Assembly (NCBI GenBank): GCA_018241505.1
Contig: JAFEDS010000034.1
Span: 1 to 61,330, forward strand
Reading direction: 5' to 3'
Source of the DNA: Pseudomonadota bacterium
Lineage (GTDB): Bacteria; Pseudomonadota; Gammaproteobacteria; Steroidobacterales; Steroidobacteraceae
DNA: 61,330 nucleotides
This document shows positions 53,930 through 61,330 of this stretch, one piece after another (position 1 is the stretch's first letter; each line of letters starts with the position of its first letter). The translations under genes and the position numbers were made by a program. The notes under the pieces were generated by a model. The model was not told the DNA's origin. It saw only the letters and a program-made list of their open reading frames with translations, and searched no databases.

Positions 53930-55095
53930 CAGCGGCCCGCCAACAATACGATTTCAATCCGCCCGTCGCCGCTGATGGCCCGCGCCGGATCATCGGCCGG
54001 CAGGGGCTCGACGCTGGCATGTCCATCGTGTGAAGTCCGAGCGGCATCGACACCCAGCGTGCGCAATGCGTCGCGAACGACGCGTGCGCGCTCCACAGAG
54101 AGGTCCCAGTCGGACGCGAAGCGCGCCGAGCGAGTCTCCGTGCTGTCGGTGTGGCCGATGACCTGGATGCGTCCCGGAGTCTGCTTCAGCGCTGCGGCAA
54201 TGGGCTGCAACGAGTCGTTGCTGTTGGCGCTCGCCGTGGACTCTCCCGGCGCAAACAGTCTTCCCTCCGGAACAACAATTACGCTTCGGTCGATTTCATC
54301 GCGCACGCTCATGCTCTGCGCGGCAATCGGTTCCGCGAGGAGTGATGCAAGGCGTGGCGTCGGGGCGGGCAGTGGCCGCGGCGTCGACACGGCCGGTCCG
54401 CGCAACGCGGCGAGATGCGCATATATAGCATCGGATTTGCCAGCCAGCGACAGTAGCAACACCACCGTCAACACGGCGAGTGCGGCGGCCGTGGTGATTC
54501 CGCAAACCCACAGCGGCAACCATCCTGGAGGGCCCTTGATGCGCCTGGTTCGGCCGGAGGCGAACGGCACAGCGCCTTTCCCGGGCTCACCGTCCCCGGT
54601 TCGGGCAACCTGCGCGGCCCGGGCCAGCAGTTGCTCGATCTCGGCATCATCCTTGCCCCGGCTGCGCTTGTCGAATCCAACCAACAGCGTGACACCAATC
54701 AGCTCCTGCAGGCCGGCATCCTGCGAAGTCGCCGCCGCTATTGTCAGCAGGCGCTGCACCGGCTTCTCGCCTCTGGACGCCGCCGACTGCGAGAGATTGT
54801 GCCAGCCGGCGTCCACCCCCCAGGGCATGTTGCTTACAACATGATCGGCGAGCGCCGCCAGCACCTCCGTCGCCTGGGTTGCACGGGAATCGCCGATCCC
54901 CCCGGCCCGCGCATCATCCATGAACGCCACCAGCATAGCGGCGATCTGACTGTGCAACTGCCCAAGATCGGCGATGGCGGGGGTCACGCGCAATTGGGTG
55001 ATCACCGCAATCAATGGGCTCGCCTTCCAGATGAGCCGCGCCGCGGCCGGGTCCGCGGCCGCGCGAGCCGGCTGCGCTTTGCGGGCTGCCTTCAC
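53929..55095 (-). CDS. tssL: T6SS protein TssL (DotU) with C-terminal OmpA-like peptidoglycan-binding domain
   Basis: The DotU cytosolic helical domain covers about residues 20-185 (SPLIAVITQLRVTPAIADLG, YNMPWG-like NMPWGVDAGWHNLS). One membrane helix follows (WVCGITTAAALAVLTVVLLL, about 197-217). A periplasmic OmpA domain (about 265-388) carries IQVIGHTDSTETR and DWDLSVERARVVRDAL, a peptidoglycan-contact motif, so no separate TagL is needed. ATG at 55095 overlaps the tssJ stop by four bases, leaving no room for tssK, which commonly sits between tssJ and tssL. Confidence 0.92.
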   Translation of the reverse strand: MKAARKAQPARAAADPAAARLIWKASPLIAVITQLRVTPAIADLGQLHSQIAAMLVAFMDDARAGGIGDSRATQATEVLAALADHVVSNMPWGVDAGWHNLSQSAASRGEKPVQRLLTIAAATSQDAGLQELIGVTLLVGFDKRSRGKDDAEIEQLLARAAQVARTGDGEPGKGAVPFASGRTRRIKGPPGWLPLWVCGITTAAALAVLTVVLLLSLAGKSDAIYAHLAALRGPAVSTPRPLPAPTPRLASLLAEPIAAQSMSVRDEIDRSVIVVPEGRLFAPGESTASANSNDSLQPIAAALKQTPGRIQVIGHTDSTETRSARFASDWDLSVERARVVRDALRTLGVDAARTSHDGHASVEPLPADDPARAISGDGRIEIVLLAGR

Positions 55096-55574
55096 CGGGC
55101 GGGCTCCGAATCGAGCGCTTCCACGCGGATCTTGTCCTGGTCCAGGTCAATCAACAGGAAGTTCAGGCGGCCCACCTTGACTGGAATGCTGACACGCCAG
55201 GTGGCCTGCTCCAGGTTGCGGAAAGCCGCCGCAATGCCGATGGCCACCACGGCCGGCGGCAGGCTGTGGTTGCGTTGGTTGATTTCACCGGCGCGCACCA
55301 CGAGCTCCTCCTGCGAGGCGATGTCATGTTTGAGGGCATCGCCCGGGTGCTCGAACAGGTTCTGATAGTCCGCGCCATCGAACGCGGCCGTGCTGGTGAG
55401 GTCGAAAATCCTGACAACAACCGGGGACGCGCGCCCCTGTGAGTTGGGGTTCACGCCGGGGCCGCCCACGATCGTCAACTCAACCGTCGTGTTCTGTGCG
55501 AGCGCGCAGGGACCCAACAGCCATGCGAACACGAGCAGCACCGGCAGCGCAAGGGCACCCGCTCGCCGCCTCAT
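55092..55574 (-). CDS. tssJ: T6SS protein TssJ, possibly not lipidated
   Basis: The 160-residue product has the TssJ/VasD beta-sandwich features ASPVVVRIFDLTSTAAFDGA, DYQNLFEHPGDALKHDI and YIGIAAAF-like VAIGIAAAFRNLEQATWR. Its signal sequence ends LLGPCALAQ. The cysteine is preceded by proline, which is not an accepted lipobox (-1 should be Gly, Ala or Ser). Signal peptidase I cleavage after ALA would leave it soluble. TssJ normally anchors the membrane complex to the outer membrane by its lipid. Confidence 0.85.
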   Translation of the reverse strand: MRRRAGALALPVLLVFAWLLGPCALAQNTTVELTIVGGPGVNPNSQGRASPVVVRIFDLTSTAAFDGADYQNLFEHPGDALKHDIASQEELVVRAGEINQRNHSLPPAVVAIGIAAAFRNLEQATWRVSIPVKVGRLNFLLIDLDQDKIRVEALDSEPAR

Positions 55575-56872
55575 CGCGGTTTGCCTTTCGGGTCGAGATA
55601 GCCGGGCCGGGTCTCGGACCCGGACGGCTCCGGGCCCGCGCCGAGGTTGCGAACCTGTGCTTCATAGGCTTCGCGCAGCGCCTCGCCGAAATAGCGTTGG
55701 AAGTTGTCGTGCGCTTCTTCGCAGAGCGCCCGGTACTCTTCGCCATACAGTTCCCACAGCCGTGCCTTGCGCCGCCCCGGGTTGAGTTTGTCCAACATCG
55801 AGCCGGAGTCGGGCAGTGCCTCGATCTTCTGCGGGTCCAGCCGCTCGAGGACCGCGTCAAACACCGAGCGCATGCCGGCGGTCATGCCGACTTGATGCGA
55901 CTGCAGATCGGCCAGCGCGTCGCGCAACGCCTGCGGGCCGTCGAGAAAGCCACGTGCCGCCGGCTTCAGAATCATCTGCAACGCCAGTGTCGGGTCCGGT
56001 GAGAACTTCAGCGGGTTGTTGTCACGCGGCTGCATCATGGTCATGTCAGCCTGCATTTCGTTTTTCGCGCGCGCCCGCATCGTCACCAGGCTCTGAATGG
56101 CGCTGACTGAGATCTTCAACATCTCGCCAATCGACTTCATCTGCTGCACGGTGGGAACGCTGCCGGCGGCGATGTCGACCCCCGCGCCCTCGAGAAAGGC
56201 CCGCCAGAGCATGGCGGCCTCTGCGCTGTGGGCCGGAGGCTGCGCCTTCATTTCGGCAAAGGCCGATCCAACCGGGCCGCTCAATGGCTCCGCGAGTGTT
56301 GAAGCCAGATGCGCAGGCGGTTCCGGTGCCGCACGCGTGGGTGCTGGGGGCGCCCGCCGTGGCGGTTCGCGATCAGGTCTCGCTGGCGGGGGCGCGGGCG
56401 TTGGCTCCGGTTCCGGCTCCGGCAAAAACTCAGTCTGATCTCGCGGCGCGGGAGTGCGCTCGCGCACCGGCGGCGCCCGTCTCGGGACAGGCGGAAGATC
56501 TTTCAGTCCGGGTACCACGGTTCGTCCCCGGAGGATGGTCGCGCTGGCGTCGTCGTTCTCGAAGGCCGCCTCGAGCGCATAACCCCCGATCCGGATCTCG
56601 TCGGCCTCCCGGAGGATGACTCTCATGCCGGTGCTGAGGGCCCGGCCATTGTGCAGGATCGGCGTTGCCGCGCTGATATTCTCCAGCCAGTACTCGTTGT
56701 CGCGATGCAGCACATTCGCCTGCAGGCGGGAGATCATCCGCTCAGGGTCCGGCAAGGTCAGGGTGGCCGAATCGGATCGGCCCAGCGTGCCGCCGCGCTC
56801 GTCGAATCGACCGACCAGCGGTTGGCTGAGCGGCTCCTCATTCAAAGCAATGGCTCGCAGTACCAGGCTCAT
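55571..56872 (-). CDS. tagH: T6SS FHA-domain protein TagH (Fha/ImpI type)
   Basis: An N-terminal FHA domain (about 1-105) shows GTLGRSDSATLTLPD, SRLQANVLHRDNEYWLENIS and NGRALSTG. A Pro/Arg-rich linker of about 80 residues follows, then the VasI/TagH C-terminal helical domain (SAEAAMLWRAFLEGAGVDIA; NNPLKFSPDPTLALQMIL). Fha proteins bind phosphothreonine made by PpkA and license T6SS assembly; no ppkA/pppA is in the window. It is the first gene of the operon. The conserved 10-mer lies 70 bases upstream. Confidence 0.93.
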   Translation of the reverse strand: MSLVLRAIALNEEPLSQPLVGRFDERGGTLGRSDSATLTLPDPERMISRLQANVLHRDNEYWLENISAATPILHNGRALSTGMRVILREADEIRIGGYALEAAFENDDASATILRGRTVVPGLKDLPPVPRRAPPVRERTPAPRDQTEFLPEPEPEPTPAPPPARPDREPPRRAPPAPTRAAPEPPAHLASTLAEPLSGPVGSAFAEMKAQPPAHSAEAAMLWRAFLEGAGVDIAAGSVPTVQQMKSIGEMLKISVSAIQSLVTMRARAKNEMQADMTMMQPRDNNPLKFSPDPTLALQMILKPAARGFLDGPQALRDALADLQSHQVGMTAGMRSVFDAVLERLDPQKIEALPDSGSMLDKLNPGRRKARLWELYGEEYRALCEEAHDNFQRYFGEALREAYEAQVRNLGAGPEPSGSETRPGYLDPKGKPR

Positions 56873-56942
56873 GTCAACAACCGCCCACTGTCGTCTTTTC
56901 CCCGGCGCCTAGCTCACCGCGACCGGCCGAGTGACGCAAATA

Positions 56943-56952
56943 ACTAAAGTCA
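56943..56952 (-). promoter_or_regulatory. Shared 10-mer TGACTTTAGT before the T6SS operon
   Basis: On the minus strand this reads TGACTTTAGT, ending 70 bases before the tagH start. The same 10 bases occur at 60818-60827, 78 bases before the TPR gene start. It is a candidate binding site for a shared regulator, or part of a promoter. Confidence 0.45.
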
Positions 56953-56974
56953 TATGAGCGGGCAACCATGCTCG

Positions 56975-58714
56975 CTAGCGCCGCAAATGTTTGATGAGCC
57001 TGACGAGCTGGCGCGGCTGGAGCGGCTTGTGCAGGACCACCAGCCCGTTCTCGTGAGCCAGTTGCAGCAGCTCCGTCGAAGTATCGCCCGTGATGAGCAC
57101 TGCGGGTGTCGCCTCTCCCGTGATCGCGCGAACGGCGCGCACCGCTTCCACCCCATTTTCCTGGCCGCGCAGCCGCCAGTCGGAGAGGATCATGTCGATG
57201 CGGGCGGCGGCGCTCTGCGCCTGAACCACCGCTTCCTCGATGCTGGCTGCAACGATGACATCCACCTGCAGCGGCCGTAACAACTCGCGGGTGGCCTCGC
57301 GGATTGCCCGGTCGTCGTCAATGAGGAGTACGGTGATAGTCCCGGTCTTGCGTGGCGGCAAGGTATCCGCCTCGGCGGGGGAAGTCACAATGCCCTGCTC
57401 ATTCCCAAGCGGCACAATGACACGAAACACACTGCCTCGGCCGAAAGTCGACTGCAGCTCGAGCGGCAGCTCGAGAAGCTGACAGATGCGCTGGACAATC
57501 GCCAGACCCATCCCGAGACCCCGTCCCCGGTCGCGCTCCGGATTGTCGATCTGGTAGAACTCACGAAAAATCATTTGCTGCTTGTCGGGCGGAATGCCCA
57601 GGCCCGTATCCCATACCTCGAGTGCCACGCCGCGTGGGTTCCGCCGGGCAGCCACCAACACTCCCCCCTGCCGCGTGTATCGCAAGGCATTCTGCACGAG
57701 ATTGCCAAGTACACGCTCGAGCAACAACGGGTCAGTATTGACCAGGCGCCGCGTGGCGCGGAACCGGAGCGCGAGGCCGCGTGCCTCGGCATCACCGCCG
57801 AAGTGTTGATACAGGCGCCGGAAGACGTCGCGTATTGGAAAGGTCTGAGGCGCGGTCTTCACCACGCCGGCGTCCAGCCGCGAAATATCCAGCATCGCGC
57901 CGAAGGAGGTCTCCAGCGACTCGATGGCATTCATCATGTTTCGCACGAGAGGCTTTTCGGGCGTGTTGAGCAGCCGCTGCTCGAGAGTCGCGCAAAACAT
58001 TCCGAGGGCATGCAGCGGCTGGCGCAGGTCGTGCGCCGCCGAGGCGACAAACCGCGTTTTCTCCTCGTTCGCACGCGCAGCCACGTCAATCTGGGACCGC
58101 AACTGTTGGACGAGATCCTCGTTGCGGACTCGCACCGCCAACAACAATGCGAGCGAATCGTTCTGTGCCGCCGCCAGCCGTTCCACCATGACCAGGAACG
58201 CGGTGCACACGGCGGCCAGCAGGAGTGGATGCGTGGCCTCCGGCAGTTCCAGGCTCAGGAACCTCACGGCCAGCGCAACCAGGAGCGGGATCAGGGACGG
58301 TATCAAGGAGGCGTAAATGGCCGGCCTCCAGGCGCAGAGCAAGGGCGTGGACAAGCCGGCCGCGGCCAGGAAAAAGCCCGTCAACAAGGTGTCGGAGGTC
58401 GGGTCCATCCGCAGGAACAACAGCGGACCGGCACCCCAGGTGACGGATGTGAGCAACAGCGCTGCCAGCCACAGCCGCGGATCCACCTTGCGGTGCCATA
58501 TGAGCAGCAGGCGCAGGCCGGCGAGGACTTCGCAAGCGGCACACCAGACCCAGGCCAGGTGATTGAAGTTCTTCTGCTGCAGCAAAGAGGCTACGAAGAA
58601 GGACCCCAGGACCGTAATCGCCACGGCCCGGCGGTCGCCGGCGAGGGCAATCTGATAAAGCTCGTCCGCGACTCTCGGATCCGCGCGGGCGGCGGACGCA
58701 TCCGGCTCGCTCAA
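56975..58714 (-). CDS. Hybrid sensor histidine kinase with C-terminal receiver domain
   Basis: Six or seven hydrophobic helices (about 30-180) form an N-terminal membrane sensor without an obvious periplasmic loop. HisKA has AAHDLRQPLHAL (His228). HATPase follows with VLGNLVQNALRYT, VWDTGLGIPP and RGLGMGLAIVQ. A receiver domain at about 460-579 has IDDD, phosphoacceptor Asp512 in LSDWRL and HKPLQPRQL. Its ATG overlaps the stop of the upstream NarL-type gene (ATGA), so the two form a cognate pair. It sits between T6SS and Tad genes. The signal is unknown. Confidence 0.93.
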   Translation of the reverse strand: MSEPDASAARADPRVADELYQIALAGDRRAVAITVLGSFFVASLLQQKNFNHLAWVWCAACEVLAGLRLLLIWHRKVDPRLWLAALLLTSVTWGAGPLLFLRMDPTSDTLLTGFFLAAAGLSTPLLCAWRPAIYASLIPSLIPLLVALAVRFLSLELPEATHPLLLAAVCTAFLVMVERLAAAQNDSLALLLAVRVRNEDLVQQLRSQIDVAARANEEKTRFVASAAHDLRQPLHALGMFCATLEQRLLNTPEKPLVRNMMNAIESLETSFGAMLDISRLDAGVVKTAPQTFPIRDVFRRLYQHFGGDAEARGLALRFRATRRLVNTDPLLLERVLGNLVQNALRYTRQGGVLVAARRNPRGVALEVWDTGLGIPPDKQQMIFREFYQIDNPERDRGRGLGMGLAIVQRICQLLELPLELQSTFGRGSVFRVIVPLGNEQGIVTSPAEADTLPPRKTGTITVLLIDDDRAIREATRELLRPLQVDVIVAASIEEAVVQAQSAAARIDMILSDWRLRGQENGVEAVRAVRAITGEATPAVLITGDTSTELLQLAHENGLVVLHKPLQPRQLVRLIKHLRR

Positions 58715-59343
58715 TGGAACAGACTGATCAGGTGCGATCGCGATTCAACATCGAGAGCCAGCAGGATCGCCGAGACATAGTTCTTGACCGTTCCCAGGGT
58801 CAATTCGGTCTCCTTGGCGATTTCCTGGTTGCTGCAGCCCTCGAGAATCAACTCCAGGATCTGGATGTGGCGCTGACCGAGCTCAGCGACGCGATCGTAG
58901 TGCGACGAGCCGGCGAGCTTGGGGAAGCGCTCGGCAAGGCGCGCCGAGGCCGGTCCCGCGGCCGGCCGCAGCAGCGACTTGAGTGCTTCCTTGAGGCGCT
59001 CCGGTGTCCAGGACTTCAGCAGGTAGCCGATGGCTCCCATGGCCTGGGCCTGGCGGATGACGAATTCATCCTGGGTGCCGGTCAGCATGGCGAACGGCGT
59101 GTTGGGAAATTCACCGATCATGGTGCGCAGCCCCTGCAGGCCTTTCGAATCCGGCAGGTTCAGATCGAGCAGCACCAGGTCAAAGGGTCCGCGCTCACGG
59201 CAGGCGGTCCGGGCGTCATCGAGCGAGCGGCAGGGTGTGACTTCACACTGAACATCGCCCAGCGACTCGAGCAACATGATGGTTCCGAATCGAACCAGAT
59301 CGTGGTCGTCGACCAGTAAAACCTTCTTATTGGTATCCACCAT
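58711..59343 (-). CDS. NarL/LuxR-family response regulator
   Basis: The receiver has VDDHDLVRFG, the phosphoacceptor in LVLLDLNLPDSKG (Asp60 from the chosen start), TGTQ and LKSWTP. The C-terminal LuxR-type HTH is RHIQILELILEGCSNQEIAK followed by LTLGTVKNYVSAILLAL. ATG at 59343, GTG at 59340 and GTG at 59352 are all possible; GGGGA lies best for 59340. It probably regulates the neighbouring Tad pilus genes, as PprB does in Pseudomonas aeruginosa, and may also act on the T6SS operon through the shared TGACTTTAGT site. Confidence 0.92.
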   Translation of the reverse strand: MVDTNKKVLLVDDHDLVRFGTIMLLESLGDVQCEVTPCRSLDDARTACRERGPFDLVLLDLNLPDSKGLQGLRTMIGEFPNTPFAMLTGTQDEFVIRQAQAMGAIGYLLKSWTPERLKEALKSLLRPAAGPASARLAERFPKLAGSSHYDRVAELGQRHIQILELILEGCSNQEIAKETELTLGTVKNYVSAILLALDVESRSHLISLFH

Positions 59344-59476
59344 CTTCCCCACGCGCCGCCCGTATCAGGTTAGGCCGCCACGGGCTCGAAGTCCAGTCTC
59401 GCGGGCCGCTGGCACACGGCGGTGGACGTTGCGCCTGCAACATTCGCCTCACCATGTGCCGCACTGTTGCCAACAG

Positions 59477-60202
59477 TCAATTGGCTTCCGCCTGCCACGC
59501 CGGCGTCTGCATCTGCACCGTTGCATAGGCGATGAGCGGGATCCGTCCCTTGCTGTAGTAGTTGGTGCAATCGTCACCGCCGACCACGTTCGCCGTGTTG
59601 CCGCTGCCGAAGCCCTTCACGCCGTTGTCGATGCCGCACATGATCGCGCCGATCACCGATTTCATCAGGGGAACCTTCATCTCATAGCCGTAGATCACTT
59701 TGAGCTTGAGGGTATTGGCATCCTGGATCGTCAGTCCCGACTTCGGACCCTTGTAGTTGCGGTCGCGTATTTCCATGTTGTCGTTCGGTATGAAGGTGTG
59801 GCCGTCGGCGCCACTGCCGGCAATGCCGAAATCCTCGAACACGGCCGGTGACGGATTCTGCAGCTCGACATGCAGAAATTCCGCGTCCAGCTTCGCGTGC
59901 AGCAGCGCCTCGCTCAGGCGCGTGATGGCGTTGGTGTTGGTTGTATCCTGGTAGAACGGAATCAGCGACTTCGTCATGGCCTGGGTCATGACATCGAGCT
60001 GCGCGTTCTGAAACGCGCCGGCCCGGGCCGCCACAAACGTGCCTTCGTTGACAATCGCCTTGGCCGAATACATCAGGCCGATCTGCACGATGCCGAACAC
60101 CACGAGCAGCGCCACCGGAATGGCGATCACGAACTCGACCATGGTCATGCCGCGCTCGCGGCCCCGCCGCTGCACCCGGCGATTTCTGCTTGGAATAGTC
60201 AT
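59477..60202 (-). CDS. TadE/TadF-type pseudopilin (Tad pilus)
   Basis: The prepilin-like start RGMTMVEFVIAIPVALLVVF (about 18-37) is the TadE signature, followed by a periplasmic domain of about 200 residues with two cysteines near the C terminus (GAIMCGID, GDDCTNYY). Proteins of this size are called TadE or TadF; they are minor pseudopilins processed by TadV/FppA. It follows the TPR lipoprotein gene by 21 bases and is likely co-transcribed with it. Confidence 0.87.
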   Translation of the reverse strand: MTIPSRNRRVQRRGRERGMTMVEFVIAIPVALLVVFGIVQIGLMYSAKAIVNEGTFVAARAGAFQNAQLDVMTQAMTKSLIPFYQDTTNTNAITRLSEALLHAKLDAEFLHVELQNPSPAVFEDFGIAGSGADGHTFIPNDNMEIRDRNYKGPKSGLTIQDANTLKLKVIYGYEMKVPLMKSVIGAIMCGIDNGVKGFGSGNTANVVGGDDCTNYYSKGRIPLIAYATVQMQTPAWQAEAN

Positions 60203-60223
60203 GTTGGTTCCTCGAAGCTCGGG

Positions 60224-60739
60224 TCAATGGGCTGCCGCGGCGGGTTGCGGCCCGCCCAGCAGAGTTTGGATCTGACGCTGCAGCGTCTGCGCCTGCGCGT
60301 GCTCCGGGGCCTCCGGAGCGAAACGCGCCTGCGCCGCGTCGAGCGCCTGTTGTGCCTGAAACAAACGCACCAGGGCCAGGTTGAGCGGCGCATTGCCCTG
60401 ACTCGGGTCCAGTGTCACCGCCTTTTCATAGGCGGTTGCCGCCTCGTCGTAGTTGGTCAGCTTGGTGAGTGTGTTGCCGTACTTGAACCAGATGCGGGCG
60501 TCGTCCGGATACGAACGGGTCAGCTCGGCGAACGCGGTGGCAGCCTGCTGCAGACGGCCGCTCAGGTACAACGCTTCGGCTTTCTGGAACTGACGGTTGC
60601 GTTGCGCGGACTGCGCCGGGCGTGCGTTCGCGGCCGGCGCCGGTGCGCCGGCGGCGCGCGCTGGAGCGGCCAGCGTGCAGGCTGCCAGTGACAGCACTGC
60701 AGCGAGCGCAATCTGCGTCACGAGGGCTGCGAGTTTCAT
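60224..60739 (-). CDS. TPR lipoprotein associated with Tad pilus genes
   Basis: ATG at 60739 has GAGGAG seven bases upstream. The signal ends with a good lipobox (LSLAAC). After an Ala/Pro linker there are about three TPR units (KAEALYLSGRLQQAATAFAE, ARIWFKYGNTLTKLTNYDEA, GNAPLNLALVRLFQAQQALD). At 171 residues it resembles the small TadD-like pilotins found in Tad operons, which localise the secretin. The longer frame from 60883 is rejected because it crosses the promoter area. Confidence 0.85.
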   Translation of the reverse strand: MKLAALVTQIALAAVLSLAACTLAAPARAAGAPAPAANARPAQSAQRNRQFQKAEALYLSGRLQQAATAFAELTRSYPDDARIWFKYGNTLTKLTNYDEAATAYEKAVTLDPSQGNAPLNLALVRLFQAQQALDAAQARFAPEAPEHAQAQTLQRQIQTLLGGPQPAAAAH

Positions 60740-60817
60740 GAGCTGACTCCTCAATAGAGAGTTGACTGAGGCAAAGCGTACTGCGTGCGCGGCGCGCCGG
60801 GGAAAAAATCCACTAGT

Positions 60818-60827
60818 ACTAAAGTCA
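60818..60827 (-). promoter_or_regulatory. Shared 10-mer TGACTTTAGT between TPR-tadE operon and flp gene
   Basis: The second occurrence of the sequence seen at 56943-56952, here within TTGACTTTAGTACTAG on the minus strand. It lies 78 bases before the TPR start and about 100 before the divergent pilin start, a place from which one regulator could act on both directions. Confidence 0.45.
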
Positions 60828-60926
60828 ATAGGCGCGCGGCGCGGATTATTGGACGATGCATCCCGCAGCACGACAGCGTGCACATCGATCCCAACAAACC
60901 CTTACATCATTTATGGAGCAGCAGAC

Positions 60927-61241
60927 ATGAGCACATTCAAAGCCAACAACCGTATCGGCCGCAACCGCAGGCAGACCGGCCAGGGCATGGTGGAATACAT
61001 CATCATCGTAGGCCTGGTGGCGATCGGCGCGGTCGGCGTGTACAGCGCCTTCGGCCGCACGGTGCAGTCGCAGATGGCCGCCATCACCAACGGTCTGGCC
61101 GGCCAGGGCAGCCAGGCCCAGGCGGCTGTCAAACAGGCGGGCACCGAAGCCGGTGTGGCCACCACCGATGCCGGTACGGCGCTCGGACTCGACACCTACA
61201 GCAACAACGTCAAGGACCAGGAAGCGCAGCGGACAGGGTAA
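60927..61241 (+). CDS. Flp-type class IVb prepilin
   Basis: The 104-residue product has a 18-residue basic leader ending in Gly18 and the mature sequence QGMVEYIIIVGLVAIGAV. Glu at +5 and Tyr at +6 match the Flp prepilin rule G/xxxxEY. The C-terminal part is longer than a typical Flp (about 50-80 residues) and rich in Gln, Ala and Thr. It should be the major Tad pilus subunit after cleavage. ATG at 60927 follows GGAG at eight bases. A second start with a very similar N terminus begins at 61316. Confidence 0.87.
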   Translation: MSTFKANNRIGRNRRQTGQGMVEYIIIVGLVAIGAVGVYSAFGRTVQSQMAAITNGLAGQGSQAQAAVKQAGTEAGVATTDAGTALGLDTYSNNVKDQEAQRTG

Positions 61242-61246
61242 GCGAC

Positions 61247-61272
61247 AGCGGCGGCCGGCGGCTGCCGCTTTT
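61247..61272 (+). terminator. Possible weak terminator or attenuator after the pilin gene
   Basis: AGCGGC (61247-61252) can pair with GCCGCT (61264-61269), followed by TTTT (61269-61272). The stem is short and the T tract is only four bases, so it may slow or partly stop transcription between the pilin and the next gene. Confidence 0.35.
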
Positions 61273-61315
61273 GCTCGCGCCCGGGTAGCCACTCAACCCA
61301 AAGGGAGTAACTGAC

Positions 61316-61330
61316 ATGAGCAATCTGAAA
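61316..61330 (+). CDS. Start of a further gene, probably a second Flp-type pilin (cut by window end)
   Basis: ATG at 61316 follows a strong AAGGGAG site (61301-61307). Only five codons (MSNLK) are visible, but they resemble the MSTFK start of the pilin 75 bases upstream, suggesting a tandem pilin copy. Confidence 0.45.

Overview
The window is high-GC proteobacterial chromosome, densely coded, with many 1-4 base gene overlaps. Gene content points to a gammaproteobacterium, perhaps near Steroidobacteraceae, Nevskiales or Xanthomonadales. The hints are many secreted amidohydrolases and peptidases (M13, S41, S10, M14, penicillin-acylase type), HiPIP, a MocR regulator, T6SS and Tad pilus genes. 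The placement is an inference from gene content; no rRNA or other marker is present. No tRNA, rRNA, CRISPR array, insertion sequence or prophage was seen.

Layout. 1-8.5 kb: the 3' part of a very large FAD/Fe-S oxidoreductase, an exported AlgH-like protein, an SRAP abasic-site protein with a putative small membrane protein before it, an S41 protease with a translationally coupled secreted protein, and an M13 zinc peptidase. 8.5-15.4 kb: two divergent two-gene operons for amide and peptide hydrolysis (acylase plus amidohydrolase; D-aminoacylase-like plus M14 carboxypeptidase). 15.4-20.6 kb: ATP-dependent DNA ligase, flippase-like membrane protein, inositol-phosphatase family enzyme, ArsC and YbjQ. 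20.9-24.1 kb: a partial chemotaxis set (CheW, soluble PAS receptor, stand-alone CheB). 24.2-33.5 kb: second amidohydrolase, a copper-ligand-depleted multicopper oxidase, an osmoprotectant-type ABC importer with fused binding protein and permease, cardiolipin synthase, an ABC-F protein and an aldo/keto reductase. 33.5-38.6 kb: DUF2058 protein, glycine-rich RRM protein with a clear terminator, a DUF4143 ATPase behind a perfect palindrome, a 17-bp minisatellite and a diguanylate cyclase. 38.6-50 kb: HAD phosphatase and phosphoglucomutase, MarC, MocR, LytTR, a duplicated YjbR protein, HiPIP with glutathione peroxidase, SDR, esterase and S10 carboxypeptidase.

50-61.3 kb is the most system-like part. 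A tightly overlapped T6SS operon (tagH-tssJ-tssL-tssM-tagF) carries the membrane core and post-translational regulators, but no tssK, sheath, baseplate, ClpV, Hcp or VgrG. Next come a hybrid histidine kinase and NarL-type regulator that overlap each other, then TadE and TPR genes, and a divergent Flp pilin with a second start at the window edge. The kinase/regulator beside Tad genes recalls PprA/PprB of Pseudomonas aeruginosa. An identical 10-mer, TGACTTTAGT on the minus strand, lies 70-80 bp before both the T6SS operon and the TPR-tadE operon. This raises the possibility that the regulator encoded between them controls both surface machines.
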